Below, one piece after another: positions 1-5,676 of a stretch of DNA of 7,443 bases. Below the pieces are notes generated by a model. The model did not search any database, was not told where the DNA came from, and saw only the letters and a program-made list of their open reading frames with translations. This DNA comes from an uncultured bacterium (lineage in GTDB: Bacteria; Chloroflexota; Anaerolineae; JACIWP01), in assembly GCA_903872005.1 (NCBI GenBank), contig CAIQJD010000856.1:1-7443 (forward strand). The letters are read 5' to 3'. The number at the start of each line of letters is the position of its first letter. Position 1 is the first letter of the stretch. A program made the position numbers and the translations under genes.

Positions 1-1151
1 AGCGCGGCGACCACCCAGGCTTTGGCGCGGCGCCAGTCGAGCAGGCCGGCGAGGAGCGCCAGGATCAGGATGCCCCAGCCGATGACGACGGTGTTCACAT
101 CGGAGAAGCGCGCCGTCCCCTGGCGCACCGCGGCCAGCTCGGCCGACCAGTCGCGCCCCAGCAAGGCATTGAGGCCGGCCGGCGTGACGAAGCCGGCCAG
201 ATCGGCCGAGAGCTTCACGGCGTCGCCCCAGCCGCTTAAGATGTAGCCCTTCCGCATCTCGCGGATGATGGTGATGAGGACGGGCGCGTAGACGGCGCCG
301 GCCGTGACGATCAGCGCGCCCAGCCGCGCCGCCATGCCGGCCAATCGGCCGGCGTTCGCCGGGCGGGCGGGCGCAGGACCGGCCCCTACGGTCTCTGCGC
401 GCGCGTGGGCGGGCACAAGGCCCGCCCCTACAGGCGGGTCGTGCCTGTGGCCCAGCTCGAAGGCGAAGAGGATCAGCGCCAGGAGCGCCAGGAAGACGCC
501 GAAGATCATCTCGCAGAGCATGGCGCAGGCGGCGCAGAGGCCGGCCAGTACCGGATTGATCCAGCGGCGCTGGCGCAGCGTCTTGAGCAGGAAGAGGGTG
601 AAGAGCGGGAGCCATTCGGTGCTGACCATGTCGTAGTGGCCCAGGGCCAGGTAGACGAAGCGGTTGGCAGCGAAGGCGTAGAGGAGGCCGGCGACGAAGG
701 CGATCCAGGGCGCGCCGGCGCGGCCGCGCAGGAGATAGCGCGCCAGAAGGTAGGTCGCGAAGCCGCTCATGGCGATGGAGAAGAGCGTGACGAGGTTGCT
801 GGCGGCGACCAGCCCGACGGCCGGCAGGAGCGGCAGGGCGATGGCGGCATTGAACAGGGTATAGGTATACAGGACGAAGTTGATCCCGACGGGAACCCAG
901 ATGTAGTCCGAGTAGAGCGGGTTGGCGCCGAGATCGAGCAGCGCGTGCTTGAACCACCAGAGATTGTAGACGAAGGTGTACTCGTCAAAGGCCCAGGTCG
1001 CGCTCCCCGGCACGTGCGTCCCCAGGTGGCGGATCAGCGGGTAGGTGAAGGCGATGGCGAGGAGCGCGTAGAGGCCGAAGGGGAGCGCCATGGATGCGCC
1101 GAAGGCGCGCAGCCGCTCCTGTATGGCCCGGCGTGTCCCGCGCTCAGCCAT
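1..1151 (-). CDS. GT-C-like polytopic membrane protein, C-terminus beyond window
   Basis: The frame stays open for 383 residues from ATG 1151-1149 to the left edge, so the 3' end is missing. Hydrophobic stretches lie near residues 20-40, 95-118, 120-141, 149-170, 178-192, 199-231, 274-296 and 354-372. Between the first two is a polar loop with FDEY (55-58), NLWWFKHAL (63-71) and GANPLYSDY (75-83). A long acidic/aromatic first outer loop after TM1 is typical of GT-C glycosyltransferases, which transfer sugars from lipid-linked donors outside the membrane. Similar proteins are common in Chloroflexota and are often annotated only as hypothetical or glycosyltransferase 39-like. GGGAGG at 1165-1160 lies 8 nt before the start. 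The start overlaps the stop of the radical SAM gene by 8 nt (ATGGCTGA), suggesting translational coupling. Residues 239-267 are encoded by an inserted repeat pair. The gene is well supported; the enzymatic role is a tentative family-level guess, with an uncharacterised transporter or polymerase as alternatives. Confidence 0.75.
   Translation of the reverse strand, partial: MAERGTRRAIQERLRAFGASMALPFGLYALLAIAFTYPLIRHLGTHVPGSATWAFDEYTFVYNLWWFKHALLDLGANPLYSDYIWVPVGINFVLYTYTLFNAAIALPLLPAVGLVAASNLVTLFSIAMSGFATYLLARYLLRGRAGAPWIAFVAGLLYAFAANRFVYLALGHYDMVSTEWLPLFTLFLLKTLRQRRWINPVLAGLCAACAMLCEMIFGVFLALLALILFAFELGHRHDPPVGAGLVPAHARAETVGAGPAPARPANAGRLAGMAARLGALIVTAGAVYAPVLITIIREMRKGYILSGWGDAVKLSADLAGFVTPAGLNALLGRDWSAELAAVRQGTARFSDVNTVVIGWGILILALLAGLLDWRRAKAWVVAA
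365..431 (-). repeat. Two tandem GTAGGGGC-type palindromic repeats inside the membrane-protein gene
   Basis: Two 25-nt copies, at 389-365 and 431-407 on the minus strand, match at 21 of 25 positions. Both begin GTAGGGGC and end in GCCCGCCC. Each is a partial inverted repeat, with GGGCGGGC pairing against GCCCGCCC in the downstream copy. Their starts are 42 nt apart, exactly 14 codons, so both are read in the same frame, giving VGAGLVPAHAR and VGAGPAPARPA. This stretch is Pro/Ala/Gly-rich, unlike the hydrophobic sequence on either side, and lies in a predicted loop between membrane segments. I recall dispersed GTAGGGGC...GCCCC palindromes in Chloroflexota and cyanobacterial genomes; that family assignment is from memory and untested. 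Confidence 0.75.
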
Positions 1152-2235
1152 GCCGCCGGCCTCCCGCCAGTTCACCCAGCACGCCCAGGATGGTGGGCAG
1201 GTGGAAGAGCATGTTGGTGTAGCTGGCGTTGGCCATGGGGCAGGCGCATTCGCCGGCCGCAATGGCGCGGCGCAGCCGGCGCGCCGGCTCCCCGAACCAG
1301 ATGGGCGCCAGGGCGTAGTCGCTCTGGCGCAAATTGCCAATGGGTTCGGCGCGCGTGCAACAGGTCCAGACGTCGCCATCGGGGGCGATGTGGCCGCTGG
1401 CCCAGCCGGCGTAACAGGGGATGACCTGGCGCTCTTCGGCCAGGACGCGCGCCGCCAGGGCATAATAGCGCGCCCGGAAGGCTTGCGTAACGCGGGCGAA
1501 GCCGGCGAAGGGATGCTCGGCCAGCTTCTCGATGAGGAAGCGCGCCGCGCCGGCGTAGTCGGCGGCGGCCGGCGTGATCGGCAGCCCCAGCGTGCCCAGC
1601 TCGTTGCGTTGCTCGGCGACCTCGGTGATGTAGGAGTCCGGCTCCAGGGCCATCAGGCCGGCGTAGATTTCGGGCAGGCGCGCGATGTTCAGGGTCGAGA
1701 TGACCGTGTGGATACTGACGGTCAGGCGCGGGGAGCGCAGCGCCTGCAGCCCTTGATAGGTCTGCATGGCGCGCTCCCAGTTGCCAGGGACGTTGCGGAT
1801 GCGATCATGGCCGGCCCCGACATCGTCGAGCGAGAGGTTGATCCCGACCTGGGCCGCCGGCGCGGCGCGCAGGATCGCCTCGACGCGGGCGGGGATGCGC
1901 GCCGGCAGCAGGCCGTTGGTGGGGATGGTGATGACCGCCGGCCGGCAGTGGGCGTAGGCCGCGGCGATGAGTTCGACCAGGTCCTCGCGCAGGAACGGCT
2001 CGCCGCCGCTGAAGGTCAGGTAGTAGGGGGTTGGCCCAATCTGGCGGAAGACGCGCTCCCATTCGTCCAGGGTCAGCTCATTGGCCTCGCGCTTCCAGAC
2101 ATTGCAGGTAGAGCAGCGCGAATTGCAGCGATAGCAGACGCTGATGACCAGACTGAGCGGGAGTCGGCGCGGCCAGCCGAAGCGGCGGAAGGCGCTGTGG
2201 GCCGGCAGTTGGCCGGCCAGGCGAGCCAGGGACAT
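1144..2235 (-). CDS. Radical SAM/SPASM domain protein
   Basis: The 363-residue protein has the canonical radical SAM motif C37-x3-C41-x2-C44 (CNSRCSTC), which binds the [4Fe-4S] cluster that cleaves S-adenosylmethionine. It is followed by the SGGEP motif (76-80) that contacts the SAM amino group, and by IPTNG (104-108) and NLSLDD (133-138) barrel strands. The C-terminal part has a SPASM/twitch-like arrangement: C274 (PCYAG), a PDGDVWTCC segment ending at C292/C293, GNL (300-302) and C330/C332. Such domains bind auxiliary clusters and occur in peptide- and small-molecule-modifying enzymes; the substrate is unknown. I chose ATG 2235 because AGGGGG at 2250-2245 precedes it and the upstream methyltransferase stops 4 nt before. 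An upstream in-frame ATG at 2313 would add 26 residues of low-quality sequence lying within the methyltransferase gene. The gene lies between a methyltransferase and a membrane GT-C-like protein, which favours glycan or lipid modification over a ribosomal peptide, as no precursor peptide is seen. Confidence 0.92.
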   Translation of the reverse strand: MSLARLAGQLPAHSAFRRFGWPRRLPLSLVISVCYRCNSRCSTCNVWKREANELTLDEWERVFRQIGPTPYYLTFSGGEPFLREDLVELIAAAYAHCRPAVITIPTNGLLPARIPARVEAILRAAPAAQVGINLSLDDVGAGHDRIRNVPGNWERAMQTYQGLQALRSPRLTVSIHTVISTLNIARLPEIYAGLMALEPDSYITEVAEQRNELGTLGLPITPAAADYAGAARFLIEKLAEHPFAGFARVTQAFRARYYALAARVLAEERQVIPCYAGWASGHIAPDGDVWTCCTRAEPIGNLRQSDYALAPIWFGEPARRLRRAIAAGECACPMANASYTNMLFHLPTILGVLGELAGGRRHG

Positions 2236-2239
2236 GGCG

Positions 2240-3100
2240 TCATTCCCCCTTGAGGCCGACCAGGTAGCGGTGATGCGCCCAGACGGCCTTGATCTGCCAG
2301 GGGAGCCGGGCATGATCCAGGAAGGCGTATTTCATCACCCGCTGGCGTAAATCGGGCTGCTGGTTCAGATAGTAGGCCATGGTGCTCCATTGCCAGGAAG
2401 AGCCGCTGAAGCGGCCTTCGAGCTGGCGCGAGCGCAGGCCGAGCCGGCGCAAGACTTCCGAGGCCGGCATGACGGTGTCGGGCCAGGGCGGGACATCCAG
2501 GACGCCCTGTTGGACAATGCGGACGCCGGCCTCTTCCAGGACGCGACGCACGCGGCCGATGTCGGCCCACTGCTCATCCACGAAGTGCACGAACTCCGGC
2601 TCCAGGACGTACTTCCGCAGCAGATAGCCGACTTGCAGGCGATTGGGCATGGCAACGAAGACGACGCGCCGGCTGAGGCGCGCCAGCTCGCGCAGCAGGC
2701 CGGCCGGGTCGCCCAGATGCCACAGGCCGGCCCATTGCCAGCACAGGTCGAAGCTCCCATCGGCGAAGGGGAGGCGCGCCCAATCGCCCACCGCGACGGC
2801 GCGGACGGGCAGCCCCAGTTCGTCCCAGATGCGGCGCACGCCGGCGAGCCGTTCCGAGTGGTCGTCGGCCAGGGTGACGCGGCAGCCGGCCTGGGCCAGC
2901 GCGACACTGTTGATGCCTGAGACGCCGGCCATGCCGTACAATGGCGCTTCCAGCACGTCGTTGATGGCGTAGCGCCCGATCAACGCGGTCAGAAAATCGT
3001 TGAGCACGAAGCGCTCGTAGACCAGCCCCAGCCCTTCATTATAGTCGGTCAGGTAGCGTTTCCAGGCCGGCTCATGCTTCTGCGTTGTCTCTGTCGCCAC
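2240..3100 (-). CDS. Class I SAM-dependent methyltransferase with atypical motif I
   Basis: This 286-residue protein has the order of a Rossmann-fold methyltransferase: VLEAPLYGMAGVSG at about 49-62 where motif I should lie, a second strand ending in acidic residues (VTLADD, D79/D80), GDWARLPF (105-112), then DGSFDL (114-119) and a helix with LLRELARLSR as in methyltransferase domain 11 proteins. Motif I is odd: the usual acidic-GxGxG is replaced by EAPxYGMAGxxG. The acceptor is not known; the aromatic-rich C-terminal third probably forms the substrate lid. I chose GTG at 3100 because GGGAGG (3112-3107) sits 6 nt upstream. The in-frame ATGs at 3148 and 3136 have no comparable site and would lengthen the overlap with the ArsA gene from 29 to 77 or 65 nt. 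The stop lies 4 nt before the radical SAM start. The fold is confident, the reaction is not. Confidence 0.85.
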   Translation of the reverse strand: MATETTQKHEPAWKRYLTDYNEGLGLVYERFVLNDFLTALIGRYAINDVLEAPLYGMAGVSGINSVALAQAGCRVTLADDHSERLAGVRRIWDELGLPVRAVAVGDWARLPFADGSFDLCWQWAGLWHLGDPAGLLRELARLSRRVVFVAMPNRLQVGYLLRKYVLEPEFVHFVDEQWADIGRVRRVLEEAGVRIVQQGVLDVPPWPDTVMPASEVLRRLGLRSRQLEGRFSGSSWQWSTMAYYLNQQPDLRQRVMKYAFLDHARLPWQIKAVWAHHRYLVGLKGE

Positions 3101-4295
3101 GGGTAGCCTCCCATCCTTTGGCGCGGTCCGGGCCATCGCCAAAGTCAATGGATAGGACGTTGTCGGCGTATTGGGCCGACTTGATCTCCAAAGTCACCAG
3201 GGCGCGCGGCAGGATTTGCGTGCGCTTCTGGTTGCCGATGTGGATAATCAGCTCATCGCCGGCGCGGGTCATCTGGATGGCGTCTTTGTCGGCCAGCGCC
3301 AGGGGGATACGCAGGGTGTACAGGTTGCCCTGTTTGATGATCTCCTGGGTGCGCCCGTGGAAGTAGACGCCGGCCGGGTCGTTTTGGCCGTAGACGCTGT
3401 CGGCCATGCGCCGCAGCATCTCCAGGCCGACGACCTCTTGCTCGAACATCGGGACGCGCAAGATGGGCAGCGGAGCGAACATCTCCTCCACCATCTGCAT
3501 GTAGCGGGCCTGCGCGCCGCGCATGGCGTCGAAGTACGCGCCAGCCATGTCGGCCGGCAGCACGCGATTGGCAATCACCATGTCGGTGGTATAGCCGTAC
3601 AGGTTCAGATAGGTCAGGGCGCGCTGCCCCTCCTTAATGACCATCTTCTCCGGGTTGAGCACGACGCGCGCCGAGGCGATGGCCGGATCGGAGAGGAGCT
3701 GCTGCATCCGCGCCAGCTCTCCGATGAGATGCTCGACGGCCTTGAAGAGCGCGTCTTCGGGCATCGGCATGTCGGTCACAGCGCGCAGGATCGGCCGGGC
3801 GAGCTGAATGGCCTTCGTCTGGATCGGGAAGATGCGGTCGAGATACCAGCGCGCCATTTCGGGGAAGGCCAGCAGTTGCAGCGTCGCGCCGGTGGGCGCG
3901 CAGTCAATGATGATGACGTCGTATTCACCGCTGTCGTAGAGGTAGACGATTTGCAGCAGGCTCGCCAGCTCTTCCATGCCGGGCAGCACGGCGGTCTCTT
4001 CGGCCACCAGCGAGTCCATGCCCTTCCACGAAAGGAGCGAGGTCAGGTAGGATTGCACGGTGCCCCAGTATTTGTCCATCTGGTAGAGGAGGTCAATCTC
4101 CTGGCCCCAGAGATTCCTGGTGACGCGGGTCGGCTCTGGCCCCAGCTTGAGGTCGAAAGAGTCGGCCAGGGAGTGGGCCGCATCGGTGCTGACGACGACG
4201 GTACGGTAGCCCAGGTCGGCGCAGCGCAGCGCGGTGGCGGCCGAGACGCTGGTCTTGCCGACGCCGCCCTTGCCGGTGTAGAGTAAGATACGCAT
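3072..4295 (-). CDS. ArsA/Get3-family ATPase with HSP20-like C-terminal domain
   Basis: The 407-residue protein starts MRILLYTGKGGVGKTS, a deviant Walker A P-loop with signature lysine K9 and K14. STDAAHSLADSFD (36-48) is switch I, with D45 at the position of the catalytic aspartate of Get3. DCAPTGATLQLL (131-142) is switch II, and IANR (241-244) is the adenine-contacting segment. These mark it as ArsA/Get3-type, a dimeric ATPase that in other organisms drives arsenite export or delivers tail-anchored membrane proteins. From about residue 320 a beta-rich segment (LYTLRIPLALAD ... DELIIHIGNQKR ... LVTLEI) fits the HSP20-like domain found at the end of many bacterial ArsA proteins. No arsR, arsB or arsC is nearby, so arsenic resistance is not supported. 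An in-frame ATG at 4472 would add 59 residues reading through the promoter, so ATG 4295 is preferred. It is the first gene of the leftward operon and overlaps the methyltransferase start by 29 nt. Confidence 0.92.
   Translation of the reverse strand: MRILLYTGKGGVGKTSVSAATALRCADLGYRTVVVSTDAAHSLADSFDLKLGPEPTRVTRNLWGQEIDLLYQMDKYWGTVQSYLTSLLSWKGMDSLVAEETAVLPGMEELASLLQIVYLYDSGEYDVIIIDCAPTGATLQLLAFPEMARWYLDRIFPIQTKAIQLARPILRAVTDMPMPEDALFKAVEHLIGELARMQQLLSDPAIASARVVLNPEKMVIKEGQRALTYLNLYGYTTDMVIANRVLPADMAGAYFDAMRGAQARYMQMVEEMFAPLPILRVPMFEQEVVGLEMLRRMADSVYGQNDPAGVYFHGRTQEIIKQGNLYTLRIPLALADKDAIQMTRAGDELIIHIGNQKRTQILPRALVTLEIKSAQYADNVLSIDFGDGPDRAKGWEATRGDRDNAEA
3107..3112 (-). promoter_or_regulatory. 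Ribosome binding site that decides a GTG start
   Basis: On the minus strand GGGAGG is followed by the six bases CTACCC and then GTG at 3100-3098. This is ideal Shine-Dalgarno spacing. It lies inside the 3' end of the ArsA gene and supports a GTG start for the methyltransferase over two upstream ATGs that lack such a site. Confidence 0.65.
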
Positions 4296-4309
4296 AGGTA
4301 GTCCATCCG

Positions 4310-4341
4310 AAAAAGATAGGCCGGCCAGGGTGTGGCCGGCC
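4310..4341 (-). terminator. Leader hairpin plus T-tract, possible attenuator of the ArsA operon
   Basis: On the minus strand GGCCGGCCA (4341-4333) pairs perfectly with TGGCCGGCC (4327-4319) around a 5-nt CACCC loop. It is followed by TATCTTTTT (4318-4310). This looks like an intrinsic terminator, but it sits between the promoter and the first codon, beginning about 3 nt after the predicted transcription start. It could cause attenuation, protect the 5' end of the mRNA, or be chance, because GGCCGG words are very common here. Four bases separate the stem from the T run, which weakens the terminator reading. Confidence 0.4.
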
Positions 4342-4350
4342 GTCGGGGGC

Positions 4351-4379
4351 ATTATAGCATTATCACCAGGGATTGCCAA
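4351..4379 (-). promoter_or_regulatory. Sigma-70-type promoter for the ArsA operon
   Basis: On the minus strand TTGGCA (4379-4374, five of six matches to TTGACA) is separated by exactly 17 bp from a perfect TATAAT (4356-4351). Transcription would start near 4344, leaving a leader of about 50 nt before ATG 4295. A GATAAT just upstream of the -10 box could be a second, weaker -10 element. Confidence 0.8.
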
Positions 4380-4405
4380 CTGACCGCGCCGGCCGGCGGC
4401 GCGCG

Positions 4406-4421
4406 TTGACGCCGGCGTCAA
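4406..4421. promoter_or_regulatory. Perfect 16-bp palindrome, candidate operator
   Basis: TTGACGCCGGCGTCAA is a perfect palindrome with 8-bp arms and no spacer. Its left arm is the -35 box of the rightward promoter, and it lies 27 bp upstream of the -35 box of the leftward promoter. A dimeric repressor bound here would block RNA polymerase at the exporter gene. No regulator gene is in the window. The central GCCGGC is an over-frequent word here, so part of the symmetry could be background. Confidence 0.5.
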
Positions 4422-4433
4422 TCTGCCTATAAT
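4406..4433 (+). promoter_or_regulatory. Sigma-70-type promoter for the MFS exporter and desulfidase genes
   Basis: TTGACG (4406-4411) is followed after 16 bp by a perfect TATAAT (4428-4433). The predicted start is near 4440, giving a leader of about 27 nt. The -35 box is embedded in a perfect palindrome. Confidence 0.75.
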
Positions 4434-4466
4434 GCGCCTGAGTATACGGAGCGGAGGAGAGACGGT

Positions 4467-5663
4467 ATGCAACGTAACCGCCTGACGACCATCTTCATCG
4501 TCGTCCTGATTGACCTGCTCGGCTTCGGCCTGATCTTGCCCCTGTTGCCCTATTATGCTGCAACCTTTGGGCTGAGCACCGCCGCGATTGGCCTGCTGAT
4601 TGCGGCCTATCCGGCGGCGCAGCTCGTCAGCACCCCGCTGCTGGGCCGGCTCTCGGACCGACTGGGCCGCCGGCCGCTGCTGCTGGTCAGCGTCTTCGGC
4701 ACCCTGCTATCGTTCCTGCTCCTCGGCGTTGCCGGGGCCGGCTGGATGCTCTTCGTCAGCCGCATCCTGGATGGCCTCACCGGCGGCAACATCTCGGTGG
4801 CGCAAGCCTACATCACAGATGTCACGGACGAGAAGAATCGGGCCAGGGGCCTCGGCATCATTGGCGCGGCCTTCGGGCTGGGATTCATCATCGGGCCGGC
4901 GGTGGGCGGCGCCTTGAGCGTCTATGGCTACGGCGCGCCGGCCTTCGTGGCGGCCGGCCTGGCGCTGATCAACCTCGTCGCGATCTACTTCTTCCTGCCC
5001 GAGTCGCTGTCGCCGCAAGCGCGCCTGGCGGCCGGGCAGCGCCCCAAGACGGCTTTCACCTTGAGCGCCATGTTGGGCGCGCTGCGCCGGCCGCGCCTCG
5101 GCTCGCTGCTGATCGTGCGCCTGGTCTTCAGCATGGCGTCCAGCACCTTCGAGACGGTCTTTGCCCTGTACGCCCAACGCAAATTGGGCCTGTCGGCGCA
5201 ATCTACCGGTTTCGTCCTGACCTACGTCGGCATCCTCATCGCATTGGTGCAGGGGCTTGCCATCGGCCGGCTGACCCAGCGCTACAAAGAGAGCCAATTG
5301 ATCTTTGGCGGCATGATCCTGATGACTGTTGCGCTGGTCGGTTGGGCGCTTTCGCCCAATCTGGTGGTGCTGCTCATCGTGCTGGCCCCGTTGGCGCTCG
5401 CCAGCGGCGTGCTGAATACCGCCATCCGCAGCGCGCTCACCAAAGTGGTGCAGTCCGAGGAGGTGGGCGGCGCGCTGGGGCTGGCAGCTTCATTTGATAG
5501 CGCGACGCGCGTGTTGGCCCCAACCATCGGCAGCGTGTTGCTGGCCCAGGTGGGAACTTTCGCGCCGGGCCTCTTTGGCGCGGCGCTAACCGCCTGGCTG
5601 ATCTGGTACTCGTGGAGCCGGCTGATCCGCCGGCCGGCCCCCCAAGCGCCGCAACAACCATGA
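4467..5663 (+). CDS. TetA-like MFS drug:H+ antiporter (DHA1 type)
   Basis: The 398-residue protein is hydrophobic throughout, consistent with 12 membrane segments in two halves, the normal size for this family. TM1 carries DLLGFGLILPLLPYYA (16-31), the DHA1 motif. The loop after TM2 has motif A, GRLSDRLGRRP (60-70), with D64 and the arginines that gate the conformational change. RILDGLTGGNISVAQAYITD (99-118) is the TM4-TM5 segment and GAAFGLGFIIGPAVGG (133-148) is antiporter motif C at TM5. The set matches the tetracycline/multidrug efflux branch, which exports drugs or metabolites in exchange for protons across the inner membrane. Substrate cannot be set from sequence, and tetracycline resistance should not be assumed. 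GGAGGAG (4453-4459) lies 7 nt before the ATG. The gene is first in its operon, 13 bp before the desulfidase gene, and has an operator-like palindrome in its promoter. Confidence 0.93.
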   Translation: MQRNRLTTIFIVVLIDLLGFGLILPLLPYYAATFGLSTAAIGLLIAAYPAAQLVSTPLLGRLSDRLGRRPLLLVSVFGTLLSFLLLGVAGAGWMLFVSRILDGLTGGNISVAQAYITDVTDEKNRARGLGIIGAAFGLGFIIGPAVGGALSVYGYGAPAFVAAGLALINLVAIYFFLPESLSPQARLAAGQRPKTAFTLSAMLGALRRPRLGSLLIVRLVFSMASSTFETVFALYAQRKLGLSAQSTGFVLTYVGILIALVQGLAIGRLTQRYKESQLIFGGMILMTVALVGWALSPNLVVLLIVLAPLALASGVLNTAIRSALTKVVQSEEVGGALGLAASFDSATRVLAPTIGSVLLAQVGTFAPGLFGAALTAWLIWYSWSRLIRRPAPQAPQQP

Positions 5664-5676
5664 GGGGAGGCAGAAA

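Noticed and set aside
405..1424. Plus-strand open frame of 339 codons, and others at 1090-2253 and 3171-4286
   Set aside because: They are antisense to genes with clear motifs, their translations are Gly/Ala/Arg/Glu-rich without any recognisable domain, and they have no convincing ribosome binding site. High G+C suppresses stop codons in these frames.
1144..2235. Ribosomally made peptide (RiPP) maturation by the radical SAM/SPASM protein
   Set aside because: No small precursor-like gene, peptide recognition domain or peptide exporter was seen beside it in the operon; both flanks are tightly packed with larger genes.
3072..4295. Arsenic resistance operon
   Set aside because: The ATPase is ArsA-like, but no ArsR, ArsB, ArsC, ArsD or ArsM-type neighbour is present. 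The methyltransferase lacks the cysteine pattern expected of an arsenite methyltransferase.
4296..4472. N-terminal extension of the ArsA ATPase to an ATG at 4472
   Set aside because: It would translate through the promoter and leader hairpin and begin inside the divergent exporter gene. ArsA proteins normally start just before the P-loop, as with ATG 4295.
4467..5663. Assigning the exporter as tetA with tetracycline resistance
   Set aside because: The motifs are shared by many DHA1 exporters with unrelated substrates; sequence alone does not single out tetracycline.
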